Part shown: piece by piece, positions 15,714 through 23,064 of the stretch | Layout of the letters: every line of letters starts with the position of its first letter | Position numbering within the stretch: the first letter of the stretch is position 1 | Source of the DNA: Armatimonadota bacterium | GTDB taxonomy: Bacteria; Sysuimicrobiota; Sysuimicrobiia; Sysuimicrobiales; VGFF01 | Length of the DNA stretch: 30,751 bases | Assembly (NCBI GenBank): GCA_016868955.1 | Contig: VGFF01000004.1 | Span: 1-30,751, forward strand | Direction: 5' to 3' | Translations under genes and position numbers: made by a program | Notes under the pieces: generated by a model | What the model was told of the DNA's origin: nothing | The model's database searches: none | Seen by the model: the letters and a program-made list of their open reading frames with translations, nothing else

Positions 15714-16687
15714 TTGCGGCCGAGCAGGACCTCCAGCTCGCGGGCGCAATCGGCGATGCCCGCGTCGAGCGTGAACTGCGGCTCGTACCCGATCTCGGTT
15801 CGGGCGCGCGTGATGTCCAGCGGCGGATGATAGCCCTCGCCTTCCGGGGAGAAGTCGGCGCCGGGCCCGACCTCGATGCGCGCGGCCGGCAGCACACGAC
15901 GGACCGCCGCCGCCGCTTGGTTCAATGTGACCGGGTTGCCGCCGCCGATGTTGTAGACGCGCCCGCCGCGCTTGCCGTCGGACAGCGCCGCCCGAATGAC
16001 GCCGTGCGCGCAATCCTTGATGTAGACGGGATCGAAGACCTGCTCGCCGCCGCGCTCGATGTTCGTCGCCGTACCCTCGACCGCTTCCAGGATCATGCGG
16101 TTCAAGACGTCGGGCGCCTTCTTGCCGCGCCGGATCGCGCGCTCGGCGCCGTAGTAAGCGGCGTAACGGACGGCCGCGAAGTCGACGCCGTACTTGGCGG
16201 CGTAGATGCGGCCCATGTGCTCGCAGGCGAGCTTCATGACCGCGTACGGGCGCCAGGGATCCGGCGGGTGATCCTCGGCGATCGGCTTCCACGTCGGATG
16301 CCCGTGCTCGCCGTAGGCCTTCGGGTAGACGTTGTGCGTGCTCGCCATCGCCACGCGCTCGACGCCGGCGTGCCGCGCCGCCTCCAGCACGTTGAGCGTG
16401 CCGCCGAGGTTGACCTGGTACGAGCCCCACGGCTGCGTGTCGAATTGATCGCCGATCGCCGCCGCCAGGTGGACGATGCGCTCGACGCGGTGGTCCGTGA
16501 GGACGCGCAGCATCGCGCCGAGATCCTGCACGTCGGCGGCGACGACGGGAATGCGCTTCGCCAGCTCGCGCAGATTGCCGGCGTGGATCATGCTGTCCGT
16601 GCCGACGACTTCGTGCCCCGCCTGCAGCAGCTGGCGGACGGCGTGCGAGCCAATGCGCCCGCAGGCGCCGGTGACCATCAAACGCAT
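15710..16687 (-). CDS. NAD-dependent epimerase/dehydratase family protein (extended SDR)
   Basis: A 325-residue extended short-chain dehydrogenase. The glycine motif is TGACGRIG (6-13), with Asp31 after strand two ('VVGTDS') favouring NAD. Active-site residues are Ser116 ('MASTHNVY'), Tyr148 and Lys152 ('PYAVMK'). The C-terminal half contains 'VFDPVYIKDCAHGVIRAAL' and 'VYNIGGGNPVTLNQ', typical of nucleotide-sugar epimerases. The ATG at 16687 is chosen because the glycine motif must start near residue 5; upstream frame sequence is non-family. It is the first gene of the minus operon that continues with MFS and isochorismatase-like genes, and is divergent from the CstR-like operon. It might act on a sugar nucleotide, but uronate dehydrogenase-like members are possible too. 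Confidence 0.88.
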   Translation of the reverse strand: MRLMVTGACGRIGSHAVRQLLQAGHEVVGTDSMIHAGNLRELAKRIPVVAADVQDLGAMLRVLTDHRVERIVHLAAAIGDQFDTQPWGSYQVNLGGTLNVLEAARHAGVERVAMASTHNVYPKAYGEHGHPTWKPIAEDHPPDPWRPYAVMKLACEHMGRIYAAKYGVDFAAVRYAAYYGAERAIRRGKKAPDVLNRMILEAVEGTATNIERGGEQVFDPVYIKDCAHGVIRAALSDGKRGGRVYNIGGGNPVTLNQAAAAVRRVLPAARIEVGPGADFSPEGEGYHPPLDITRARTEIGYEPQFTLDAGIADCARELEVLLGRK

Positions 16688-16798
16688 GGGATGCCAGATC
16701 CTTTCCGCGGCGTGCGAATCGCGATCCGCCGTCCCTTCTGAGTTGGCCTTCGCGGACGCGATTCCTGCGCCGCCGCGCGGCCGGCCGGCCGGTGCCCC

Positions 16799-16828
16799 TG
16801 GACAAGACGCCGGCGGATCGGTCATCAT
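16799..16828 (+). promoter_or_regulatory. promoter of the CstR-like operon
   Basis: A -35 hexamer TGGACA (16799-16804, 5 of 6 to consensus), an 18-nt spacer, and a -10-like CATCAT (16823-16828, 4 of 6). The -10 runs into the palindromic operator that starts at 16827. This is the expected layout for an autorepressed CsoR-family gene. Confidence 0.5.
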
Positions 16829-16842
16829 ACCCTACAGGGTAT
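16827..16842. promoter_or_regulatory. CsoR/CstR-type operator palindrome
   Basis: ATACCCT-AC-AGGGTAT is a perfect inverted repeat with 7-bp arms and a 2-bp centre. The A/T ends with C-run/G-run arms are the recognised shape of operators for CsoR-family repressors. It lies over the probable -10/start region, 32 bp ahead of the regulator ATG, so the regulator should repress its own operon. It may also influence the divergent epimerase operon, whose start is 140 bp away. Confidence 0.8.
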
Positions 16843-16873
16843 GGTACGTAGGGGTGTCCCGAAGGAGGTCGCG

Positions 16874-17158
16874 ATGAGTCACGGCTTGGCGGTGCAAGAC
16901 ACCGAGGTCGCGGAGATCCAACGCCGGCTTCGTCGCGTCGAGGGACAGGTGCAGGGTCTGCAACGCATGCTCGCCGACGGCCGCGACTGCGCCGAGGTCG
17001 CGCAGCAGGTCGCGGCGGCGCGAGCGGCGCTCGGCCGCATCGCCGTCGATCTCCTGGCATCCGGCATGGAGAAATGTGTGAAGCTCGACGCCGGGGGAAA
17101 GGGGCGCAACCGCGCCAACCTCGACCGTCTTCGCAAGGTTTTCCAGATGTTGAACTGA
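16874..17158 (+). CDS. CsoR/RcnR-family repressor, CstR-like (persulfide-sensor residue pattern)
   Basis: A 94-residue all-helical DNA-binding repressor of the DUF156 family. It shows 'RLRRVEGQVQGLQRMLADGRDC' and the second conserved Cys in 'GMEKCV'. The sensing positions are Cys39 and Cys68, 29 residues apart as in both CsoR and CstR, but the copper-ligating His expected at position 64 is Gly. Loss of that His with both Cys retained is the CstR pattern, in which sulfane sulfur cross-links the Cys pair. The ATG at 16874 is chosen over an upstream ATG at 16841 because AAGGAGGT (16862-16869) directly precedes it and the operator would otherwise be inside the gene. It leads an operon with DUF302, FmdB-like and rhodanese genes, which supports sulfur sensing over copper. 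Confidence 0.87.
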   Translation: MSHGLAVQDTEVAEIQRRLRRVEGQVQGLQRMLADGRDCAEVAQQVAAARAALGRIAVDLLASGMEKCVKLDAGGKGRNRANLDRLRKVFQMLN

Positions 17159-17185
17159 GCAGAGGAAGCAAAGGAGACGCCGAGG

Positions 17186-17611
17186 ATGAGCACGCCGCAG
17201 AAGGAGCTGGGTAAGCGCGTCACGATTCACGCCGGCCACGACGCCGCGATCGCGCGCGCGACCGATTGCTTGAAGGCGGAAGGGTTCGGCATCCTGACGT
17301 CCATCGACGTGAAGGAAACGATGAAGAAGAAACTCGACATCGACGTCGCGCCGTACACGATCCTCGGCGCCTGCAACCCGCCGCTGGCGCACGGAGCGCT
17401 GACGGCGGCGCCGGAGGTTGGCCTGCTGCTGCCTTGCAATGTCACGGTGCGGGAGATCCATCCTGGCTTCAGCGAAGTAGCGTTCATCGATCCCCGCGTC
17501 ATGCTCGGGGTCGTCGATGCCGCGGCGTTGGCGCCGGTCGCCGAGGAAGCGGCGGCGCGGCTGGGGCGCGCCGCGGCGGCGTTGCGGGAGACCGAAGATG
17601 CCGCTGTTTGA
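17186..17611 (+). CDS. DUF302-domain protein
   Basis: A 141-residue protein made of one DUF302 domain. The signature is clear: 'LKAEGFGILTSIDVKETMKKKLDIDVAPYTILGACNPPLAHGAL' and 'GLLLPCNVTVRE', ending with an 'FIDPRVML' segment. Three Cys are present (28, 63, 84); Cys63 and Cys84 lie in conserved positions. The biochemical role of DUF302 is not established. The gene starts 27 bp after the CstR-like gene with AAGGAG upstream, and its end overlaps the FmdB-like gene by 14 bp. Its place in a persulfide-type operon suggests a link to sulfur handling or redox stress. No signal peptide is seen, so it is cytoplasmic. Confidence 0.88.
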   Translation: MSTPQKELGKRVTIHAGHDAAIARATDCLKAEGFGILTSIDVKETMKKKLDIDVAPYTILGACNPPLAHGALTAAPEVGLLLPCNVTVREIHPGFSEVAFIDPRVMLGVVDAAALAPVAEEAAARLGRAAAALRETEDAAV

Positions 17612-17807
17612 GTTCGGCTGCGAGGACTGCGGCGCGCGATTCGAGAAGCGCCTGGACAGCGCCAAGGATGTCGGCACCGTGGTCTGCTCTCGTTGCGGCG
17701 CCGCGAACGTCAAACGCAAGATGTCCGCGTTCGCGGCCGTCGGCGCGCGAACGAGCAGCGGCGGCCTATCGTCGTCGGCGCCGGCCTGCGCGCCCGGCGG
17801 TGGCTGA
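17598..17807 (+). CDS. FmdB-type zinc-ribbon protein
   Basis: A 69-residue protein with a CxxC...CxxC zinc ribbon: Cys8/Cys11 in 'GCEDCG' and Cys30/Cys33 in 'VCSRCG'. The opening 'MPLFEFGCEDCGARFEKRL' is the FmdB family start. The C-terminal half is a Gly/Ser-rich flexible tail with one more Cys ('APACAPGGG'). It overlaps the DUF302 gene by 14 bp in another frame, so it is translated by coupling from it, with GGAG at 17587-17590. FmdB-like proteins are small putative regulators of unclear function. Being encoded between DUF302 and rhodanese is consistent with a thiol- or zinc-dependent role in the same response. Confidence 0.85.
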   Translation: MPLFEFGCEDCGARFEKRLDSAKDVGTVVCSRCGAANVKRKMSAFAAVGARTSSGGLSSSAPACAPGGG

Positions 17808-17821
17808 GGGGTGCGTTTCTC

Positions 17822-18286
17822 ATGACGACCGTGGGTCGATCACGAATGGAAATCACGCTCGCACTGTTGCTCATCATCGCCGCCGCCGGCGGCGCCACGT
17901 GGTGGCTGAACGCGCGACGGGCGATGCCGCCGAATCCGAGCGCCATGTCCCAAGCCAGCGATGCGGCCGCGCTGCCGGCGGAAATCGGCGTCGCGGAAGC
18001 GGCGCGGCGGCGAACGGCGGGCGCGTTCGTCCTCGACGTGCGCCAGCCGGAAGAGTGGCGCGAGGTGCACATCCCGGGCGCGACGCTCATCCCGCTCGGC
18101 GAGCTCGCCGGGCGCGTCGCCGAGGTGCCGCGCGACCGCGAGATCGTCGTCGTCTGCCGATCGGGAAACCGAAGCCAGGCTGGACGAGAAATTCTCCGTC
18201 GCGCCGGCTATCCGACCGTAACGAGCATGGCCGGCGGGGTCCGTGATTGGGCCGCCGCGGGGCTGCCGACGGAGGCCGGGGAGTAG
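17822..18286 (+). CDS. membrane-anchored rhodanese-like sulfurtransferase
   Basis: A 154-residue protein with an N-terminal transmembrane segment (about 10-29) and one rhodanese domain (about 52-150). The active-site loop is CRSGNRS (112-118) with catalytic Cys112, and 'LDVRQPEEWREVHIPGATLIPLGEL' is the typical start. The anchor and the positive flank after it ('NARRA') make the membrane orientation uncertain. The ATG at 17822 with GAGGGG upstream is preferred; ATG 17846 would keep the anchor. It would carry persulfide sulfur on Cys112 and transfer it to an acceptor. As the last gene of the CstR-like operon it gives the clearest functional hint that this operon deals with sulfane sulfur. Confidence 0.9.
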   Translation: MTTVGRSRMEITLALLLIIAAAGGATWWLNARRAMPPNPSAMSQASDAAALPAEIGVAEAARRRTAGAFVLDVRQPEEWREVHIPGATLIPLGELAGRVAEVPRDREIVVVCRSGNRSQAGREILRRAGYPTVTSMAGGVRDWAAAGLPTEAGE

Positions 18287-18331
18287 GGGCGAGATGGGCG
18301 GGCGAAATGCGCCCGGAGCGTCACGCCCCTA
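18284..18331. terminator. nested bidirectional hairpin between convergent operons
   Basis: The outer stem is a perfect 8 bp, TAGGGGCG / CGCCCCTA (18284-18291 and 18324-18331), with an inner GGGCG / CGCCC stem (18296-18300 and 18310-18314). The rhodanese TAG forms the left tip, and the TAG of the DppC-type gene on the other strand forms the right tip. The symmetry and position indicate a shared terminator for both operons. Confidence 0.6.
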
Positions 18332-19186
18332 GGATCGTGGCCGCTCTCCGCCCCGGGCACGCAGCAGCTTCGGATCCGTCACATCGCGGATCCCGTCGCC
18401 CAGCAGATTGATCGCCATCACCGCGAGCATGATCGCGATGCCGGGAAACGCGGTCAGCCACCAAGCGCGCCGCAAGAATGCCCTGCCGTCGGAGAGCATC
18501 AGACCCCACTCCGAGGCGGGCGGCGCCGGCCCCAACCCCAGATACGACAACCCCGAGCCGTTGAGGATCGCCAGCGCGACGTTGAGTGTCGCGTACACGA
18601 GAAACGGCGCGAACACGTTCGGCAGCAGGTGCAAGCGAAATACGCGCGCGCCGGACGCGCCGAGCGCTTGGGCGGCGACGACATAGTCGTGCTCGCGCGC
18701 CGACAGCACGGAGCCCCGCACGAGCCGCGCGAATCCCGGGATCGAAGCGACGCCCACCGCGATCATGAGGTTCGTCAGACCCGGACCGGCAACCCCGACC
18801 ACCGCCAGCGCCAGCAGGATGTTCGGGAACGCGAGCAATACGTCCAACACGCGCATGATCGCGTCGTCGATCCAGCCGCCGCGGTACCCGGCGACGCCGC
18901 CGAGCAACAAACCGGCGGTGGCGCCGATCGCAACCGAGATCAAGCCGATTCGCAACGACAGCTGACCGCCATGCATGATGCGCGACAGAACGTCGCGCCC
19001 GATGCGGTCGGTCCCCATCCAGTGCTCCGGGCTGGGCGCCAATAACGCTCGATCCGCGTTCACGGCCTCCGGCCGGTACGGCGCGAGAGCGTCGGCGAAG
19101 ACCGCGGCGACGAGGAAGACGCCGAGGATCAGGGCTCCGGTCGACGCGAGCGGGTGCCGGACCAATCGCCGCAGGAGGGCGCTCAC
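18329..19186 (-). CDS. oligopeptide/dipeptide ABC transporter permease, DppC type (system 2)
   Basis: A 285-residue DppC-family permease. It has an N-terminal helix (about 16-36), the signature MGTDRIGRD (about 57-65), and several later helices. The ATPase-contacting loop is 'AAQALGASGARVFRLHLLPN', followed by 'LSYLGLGPAPPASEWG'. It ends with 'INLLGDGIRDVTDPKL'. The start is GTG at 19186, 9 bp after the DppB-type stop. It is the last gene of the minus operon before the shared hairpin, so no ATPase gene is co-transcribed downstream. It works with the DppB-type protein and SBP 2. Confidence 0.93.
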   Translation of the reverse strand: MSALLRRLVRHPLASTGALILGVFLVAAVFADALAPYRPEAVNADRALLAPSPEHWMGTDRIGRDVLSRIMHGGQLSLRIGLISVAIGATAGLLLGGVAGYRGGWIDDAIMRVLDVLLAFPNILLALAVVGVAGPGLTNLMIAVGVASIPGFARLVRGSVLSAREHDYVVAAQALGASGARVFRLHLLPNVFAPFLVYATLNVALAILNGSGLSYLGLGPAPPASEWGLMLSDGRAFLRRAWWLTAFPGIAIMLAVMAINLLGDGIRDVTDPKLLRARGGERPRS

Positions 19187-19195
19187 GGGCAGCGC

Positions 19196-20149
19196 CTACC
19201 GGTAGCGAACGCGCGGATCGAGCCAACCATAGGAGATGTCGATGAGCAGATTCACGATGACGTAGGTAACGGCGGTGAGGAGTACGACGCCCTGCACGAC
19301 AGGGAAATCCTTTTCGAGGATCGCTTGCACCGCCAGCTGACCGATGCCCGGCCGGCCGAAGACGCTCTCGACGATCACCGCGCCGCCAAGCAGGTTGCCG
19401 AATTGAAGCCCGACGACGGTCGCGACCGGGATCAACGAGTTGCGCAGCGCGTGGCGCAGGACGACGCCGGTGCCGGGCAAGCCCTTCGCGCGCGCCGTCC
19501 GCACGTAATCCTGATGCAACGTCTCGATGAGGCTGGACCGCACGAGTCGGGCGATGATCGCGGCGGCGCGAAATCCGAGCGCCGCCGCCGGCAGGACGAG
19601 CGCGCGCCACCCCTGCGTCGCGACGACAGGGAACCATCGCAGCTCGAGCGCGAACACGAGGAGGAGCATCAAGCCCAGCCAGAATGACGGCATCGACACG
19701 CCGGAGACGGCAACGGCCATCAGGGCCGTGTCCGCCCACGTGCGGTGGCGCAGCGCCGCCAACGTGCCGAACAAGACGCCGGCGGCGATCGAGACCGAGA
19801 GCGCGGCCGCGGCCAGCTCGAGCGTGAACGGCAGGTTGCGCGCGATCGTTTGCGCGACCGGCAAATCGCTGCGGAACGACGACCCGAGATCACCACGCAC
19901 CGCGCGACCCAAGAAGTTCAGGAACTGCTCGTGGAGCGGACGATCGAGGCCGAGCTGCTGCTGCATGCGCTTGTAGAGATCGTCGCTGACCTCGGACGCG
20001 AGCATCGGGCGCGCCTGACCACCCGGCTGCGTCAGCATCATCATCACGGGGTCGCCCGGTAGGAAGTGCAGCATACCGAAGACGAGGACCGACACCCCCA
20101 AGAGCACGGGGATGCCGGTCCAAAGCCGCCGCAGCAGAAACGATCCCAC
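19196..20149 (-). CDS. oligopeptide/dipeptide ABC transporter permease, DppB type (system 2)
   Basis: A 317-residue DppB-family permease. It opens with 'FLLRRLWTGIPVLLGVSVLVFGMLHFLPGDP'. A somewhat longer periplasmic insert then follows at about 40-62 ('MMMLTQPGGQARPMLASEVSDD') before 'LGLDRPLHEQFLNFLGRAVRGDLGSSFR', then 'SGVSMPSFWLGLMLLLVF', the EAA loop 'TARAKGLPGTGVVLRHALRNSLIPV', and the end 'LDPRVRYR'. The GTG start at 20149 gives the standard N-terminus and lies 14 bp after the binding-protein stop. The frame is open far upstream but that part is non-family sequence. Confidence 0.92.
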   Translation of the reverse strand: MGSFLLRRLWTGIPVLLGVSVLVFGMLHFLPGDPVMMMLTQPGGQARPMLASEVSDDLYKRMQQQLGLDRPLHEQFLNFLGRAVRGDLGSSFRSDLPVAQTIARNLPFTLELAAAALSVSIAAGVLFGTLAALRHRTWADTALMAVAVSGVSMPSFWLGLMLLLVFALELRWFPVVATQGWRALVLPAAALGFRAAAIIARLVRSSLIETLHQDYVRTARAKGLPGTGVVLRHALRNSLIPVATVVGLQFGNLLGGAVIVESVFGRPGIGQLAVQAILEKDFPVVQGVVLLTAVTYVIVNLLIDISYGWLDPRVRYR

Positions 20150-20163
20150 GGGCGACGTCCGCC

Positions 20164-21795
20164 TTACTTCGCCATCCAGGCCGCGTGGAACATCGGTTGG
20201 CCGCGCAGATTGTATTGCACGTTCCGCAGCGTCGCCGGCGACGCGAACACGTACGTGTGCTCCCACACCGGCACGATCGCGGCGTTGTCGAGCAGCCACT
20301 TTTGAACCCGCTGATAGATCTGCCTGCGTTCGGCGGTGTTCGTGCTGATGCGGCCGGCTTCCAACATCGCGTCGAGGTCCCTTGAGACGATGCGCCCGCG
20401 GTTCCAGCGTCCGCCGCCTTCGATCATCGTCGAGTGGTAGGAGCCGTAGAGGACGCTGTCCGGATCGAAGAATCCCAGCCCGAGACGCCCGATCTCGAAG
20501 GTGCCCTCCTCGTACCGCTTTCGCGCGGCGGCGTCGGACATCAGCTCCACGCGGACGTCGATGCCCGCTTCCCGCCACATCGCCTGCGCCAGCTCGGCGA
20601 CCTTCGCGTCTGGGAAGCCGGCGGCGGTCACGAGCCGCAGCCGTAGAGGCTGTCCGGCCTTCTCGCGAATCTTCGTCGTCGGATTGAGCTTCCAACCGGC
20701 CTCGTCGAGAATCCGGCCCGCGCGCAGCGGGTCATGTGGAAAGTAGTTGTCGACGCCGCGCCAGAACGCCCAGTTGCGGCTGGACAGCGGTCCGCGCGCC
20801 GGGTTCACGGTGTTGAAGAAGACGAGCTGCGCGACGCGCTTGCGGCTGATCGCGAAGTTGAGCGCTTGGCGAACCGGCAGCTCGCGCGTCGGTCCCGACG
20901 CGAAATTCAACGGGAAGTTCTGCACGAGGCCGGACTCGACTTGAACGGAGACCTGGTAGTTGGCGTTGCGCCGCAGGCGCTCGATCTCCTCCTCGGGCGG
21001 ATAGCTGACGAACTGCGTTTCGCCCGTCTCCAGCGCGAGCAGGCGCGTCGTCGGCTCCGTGACGAAGCGCAACACGATCTCTTCGAGGTAGGGCGGGTTC
21101 GCGTGCTTCAGGAACGCCGGTCCCCACTTGTAGCGCGGATTGCGCTCCAGCACCATCGTCTTCTCGTCGCGCCACTCCTTGACGAAGAACGGGCCTGTGC
21201 CGACGGGCAGGCGCGCGAAGTCCTTGCCGCGCGCCCGCACGCCAGCGGGGGACGCGGGCGGGAGTCCGCCGCCGGCGAGGTTTTCGAGGAACTGGTTGTA
21301 CGGCTTCGTGAACCGGACGCGCACCGTGTAGGGATCGACGACGTCCGTACCGCCGTAGTTCGGGAGCTCGCCGACGCGTCGCGACTTCGTCTCGGGGTCG
21401 AGGATGCGCTCGAACATGAACTTCACGGCCTGCGCGTTGAACGGCATGCCGTCGTGGAACGTCGCGTCCTTGCGCAGCTTGAACGTGTATGTCGTCCGGT
21501 CGGCGCCGACTTGCCAGCTCTCGGCGAGGCCGGGCACGAACCTGTCGGGATCGATCTGCCAGACGAGCGGATCGTAGATCTGGTTTTGAATCCACGCCGT
21601 GTATCGCGAGACGTTGACGTTCGCGTCGAAGTTGTCGTGCGTTCGGCTGTCGACCCAGACAATGCGGCCGCCTGGTTGCGGTGCGCCCGCCGCCGGGCCG
21701 GATCCACTCGGCGGCGCCGCCGCCGCCACGACGGCGATCGCGATCGCCGCCGCCCAACCGCGCAATGCGAAACGTGTCGACTGCCGCTTGCTCAT
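20164..21795 (-). CDS. family-5 (peptide-type) solute-binding protein, SBP 2
   Basis: A 543-residue periplasmic binding protein. The signal peptide (about 1-28) is a twin-Ala-rich Sec type without a lipobox Cys. Landmarks are 'FVPGLAESWQVGADRTTYTFKLRKDATFHDGMPFNAQAVKFMFERILDP', 'PVGTGPFFVKEWRDEKTMVLERNPRY' and 'PVRQALNFAISRKRVAQLVF'. The ATG at 21795 has AAGGAGGA upstream, which fixes the start. It is 17 bp after the frameshifted amidohydrolase gene and ahead of DppB/DppC. The ligand is unknown; the sequence differs clearly from SBP 1, 3 and 4, so the three importers should have separate ligands. Confidence 0.92.
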   Translation of the reverse strand: MSKRQSTRFALRGWAAAIAIAVVAAAAPPSGSGPAAGAPQPGGRIVWVDSRTHDNFDANVNVSRYTAWIQNQIYDPLVWQIDPDRFVPGLAESWQVGADRTTYTFKLRKDATFHDGMPFNAQAVKFMFERILDPETKSRRVGELPNYGGTDVVDPYTVRVRFTKPYNQFLENLAGGGLPPASPAGVRARGKDFARLPVGTGPFFVKEWRDEKTMVLERNPRYKWGPAFLKHANPPYLEEIVLRFVTEPTTRLLALETGETQFVSYPPEEEIERLRRNANYQVSVQVESGLVQNFPLNFASGPTRELPVRQALNFAISRKRVAQLVFFNTVNPARGPLSSRNWAFWRGVDNYFPHDPLRAGRILDEAGWKLNPTTKIREKAGQPLRLRLVTAAGFPDAKVAELAQAMWREAGIDVRVELMSDAAARKRYEEGTFEIGRLGLGFFDPDSVLYGSYHSTMIEGGGRWNRGRIVSRDLDAMLEAGRISTNTAERRQIYQRVQKWLLDNAAIVPVWEHTYVFASPATLRNVQYNLRGQPMFHAAWMAK

Positions 21796-21812
21796 CGCGT
21801 CCTCCTTTGCGC

Positions 21813-23064
21813 CTACACGCCGGCGTGCGTCAGGTCCCGTCCGCCGAGATAAACGGCGACGACCTCGCGCACGGCGTCGATGCGCCGCGTCGGGTCGTCG
21901 CGCAGCACGATCGCGTCGCCGAACGCGCCGGCACGTAAGTGTCCGAGCTCCTGGCTCCGGCCGAGCGCGCACGCCGGCACTTCGGTGGCGGAACGAAACG
22001 CTTCGCGCGCCGACACGTCCGCCGCGACCATGAGATCCAGACCATCGGCGAAATCCCCGAAGCGGTTGATGCGCCAACCCGCGTCCGTGCTGCACGCGAT
22101 CGGGACGCCGTGCTCCATCAGCTGCGCGCAGTGGCGCGCCTTGAACGCGGTGCGCGCGCGCCAGGCAGCGAGCTGTTTCTCCTCTTCGGTCGTCAGTCCG
22201 GCGGTGTTGGCCTTGGCTTCGAGGCGACGCGTGTCGCCGACCGACGTCTGCAACGTCGGACTGACGATGCAGCCGTTGTCTCGGATCAGATCGGCGAGCC
22301 GCGGATCGAAGGACCAGTCGCCTTCCAGCGTGTTGAACGCGGCGTGCTCGATCGTGTCGACCTTGGCTTCGGCGACGATGCGCGTCGCGTCGCGATTCGT
22401 CGCATGCACGGCCAAATGCGTTCCGGCCCGGCGCGCTTCCTCGCGCGCGGTGCGGAGCTCATCGATGCTGAATGTGACACGATGCGTTTCCGTACCCGGC
22501 GTGCCGCCGCCGGAACCCATCATCTTTAGGTAGTCGACCCCGGCGTGCAGCAAGGATCGGCTCATCTTCCGGATTTCATCGACGTTGTCGACGACGCCAC
22601 CCATGTAGTGGGCGTGACCGCCCGTGATCGTCATCGGCGGCCCGGCGACGAACAATCGAGGCCCCGCGATCAACCGCTCGCGGATCGCGTCGCGCAACCC
22701 CAGGACGAGCGAGACGCGGCCACCGCAGTCGCGCATCGTCGTGACGCCTGACCGCAGCGCGGCGAGCGCGTTTCGCTGCGCGACGAAGAGCAGCTTTTCA
22801 TGCGTGGCGTCTCGATAGAAGAGATGGGCGGGCGTTCCATCCCCCCGGAAGCGTGAGGTGGACGTGGAGGTCGATGATGCCAGGGACGATCCAGTGGGGC
22901 CGGTGATCGCGAATGGGAACGGCTGGTCCGGCCGCTGCCGCGACTTCCGGCCAGTTGCCGATCGCGCGGACGCGGCCGGAATCGTCGATCCAGACGCCGC
23001 CGTCCGCCCACTGCGGGCCGTCAGCGGCCGCCAGAACCTGGCCATGCAGGAGCACTGCGGTCAC
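21813..23064 (-). pseudogene. metal-dependent amidohydrolase interrupted by a 1-nt frameshift
   Basis: The gene is split between two frames. The first part (23064 to about 22846, GTG start with AAAGGAGG) ends with 'GIIDLHVHLTLPG' containing His67 and His69, then runs out of family sequence and stops at 22798. The second part continues in another frame from 'DGTPAHLFYRD' to the TAG at 21813. Removing one G from the G6 run (C6 at 22841-22846 on the plus strand) restores a 416-residue protein with every expected metal residue: Lys180 in 'DYLKMMGSGG', His220, His240 and Asp327 in 'STDAG'. Such enzymes hydrolyse cyclic amides or dipeptide-like substrates (imidazolonepropionase/prolidase-like group). 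It is first in the operon with SBP 2. It may be a recent mutation, a sequencing error, or slippage; intact ligands argue against long decay. Confidence 0.85.

Noticed and set aside
16841..16873. Earlier ATG for the CstR-like regulator
   Set aside because: It lies within the operator palindrome and lacks an SD, while ATG 16874 has AAGGAGGT right before it.
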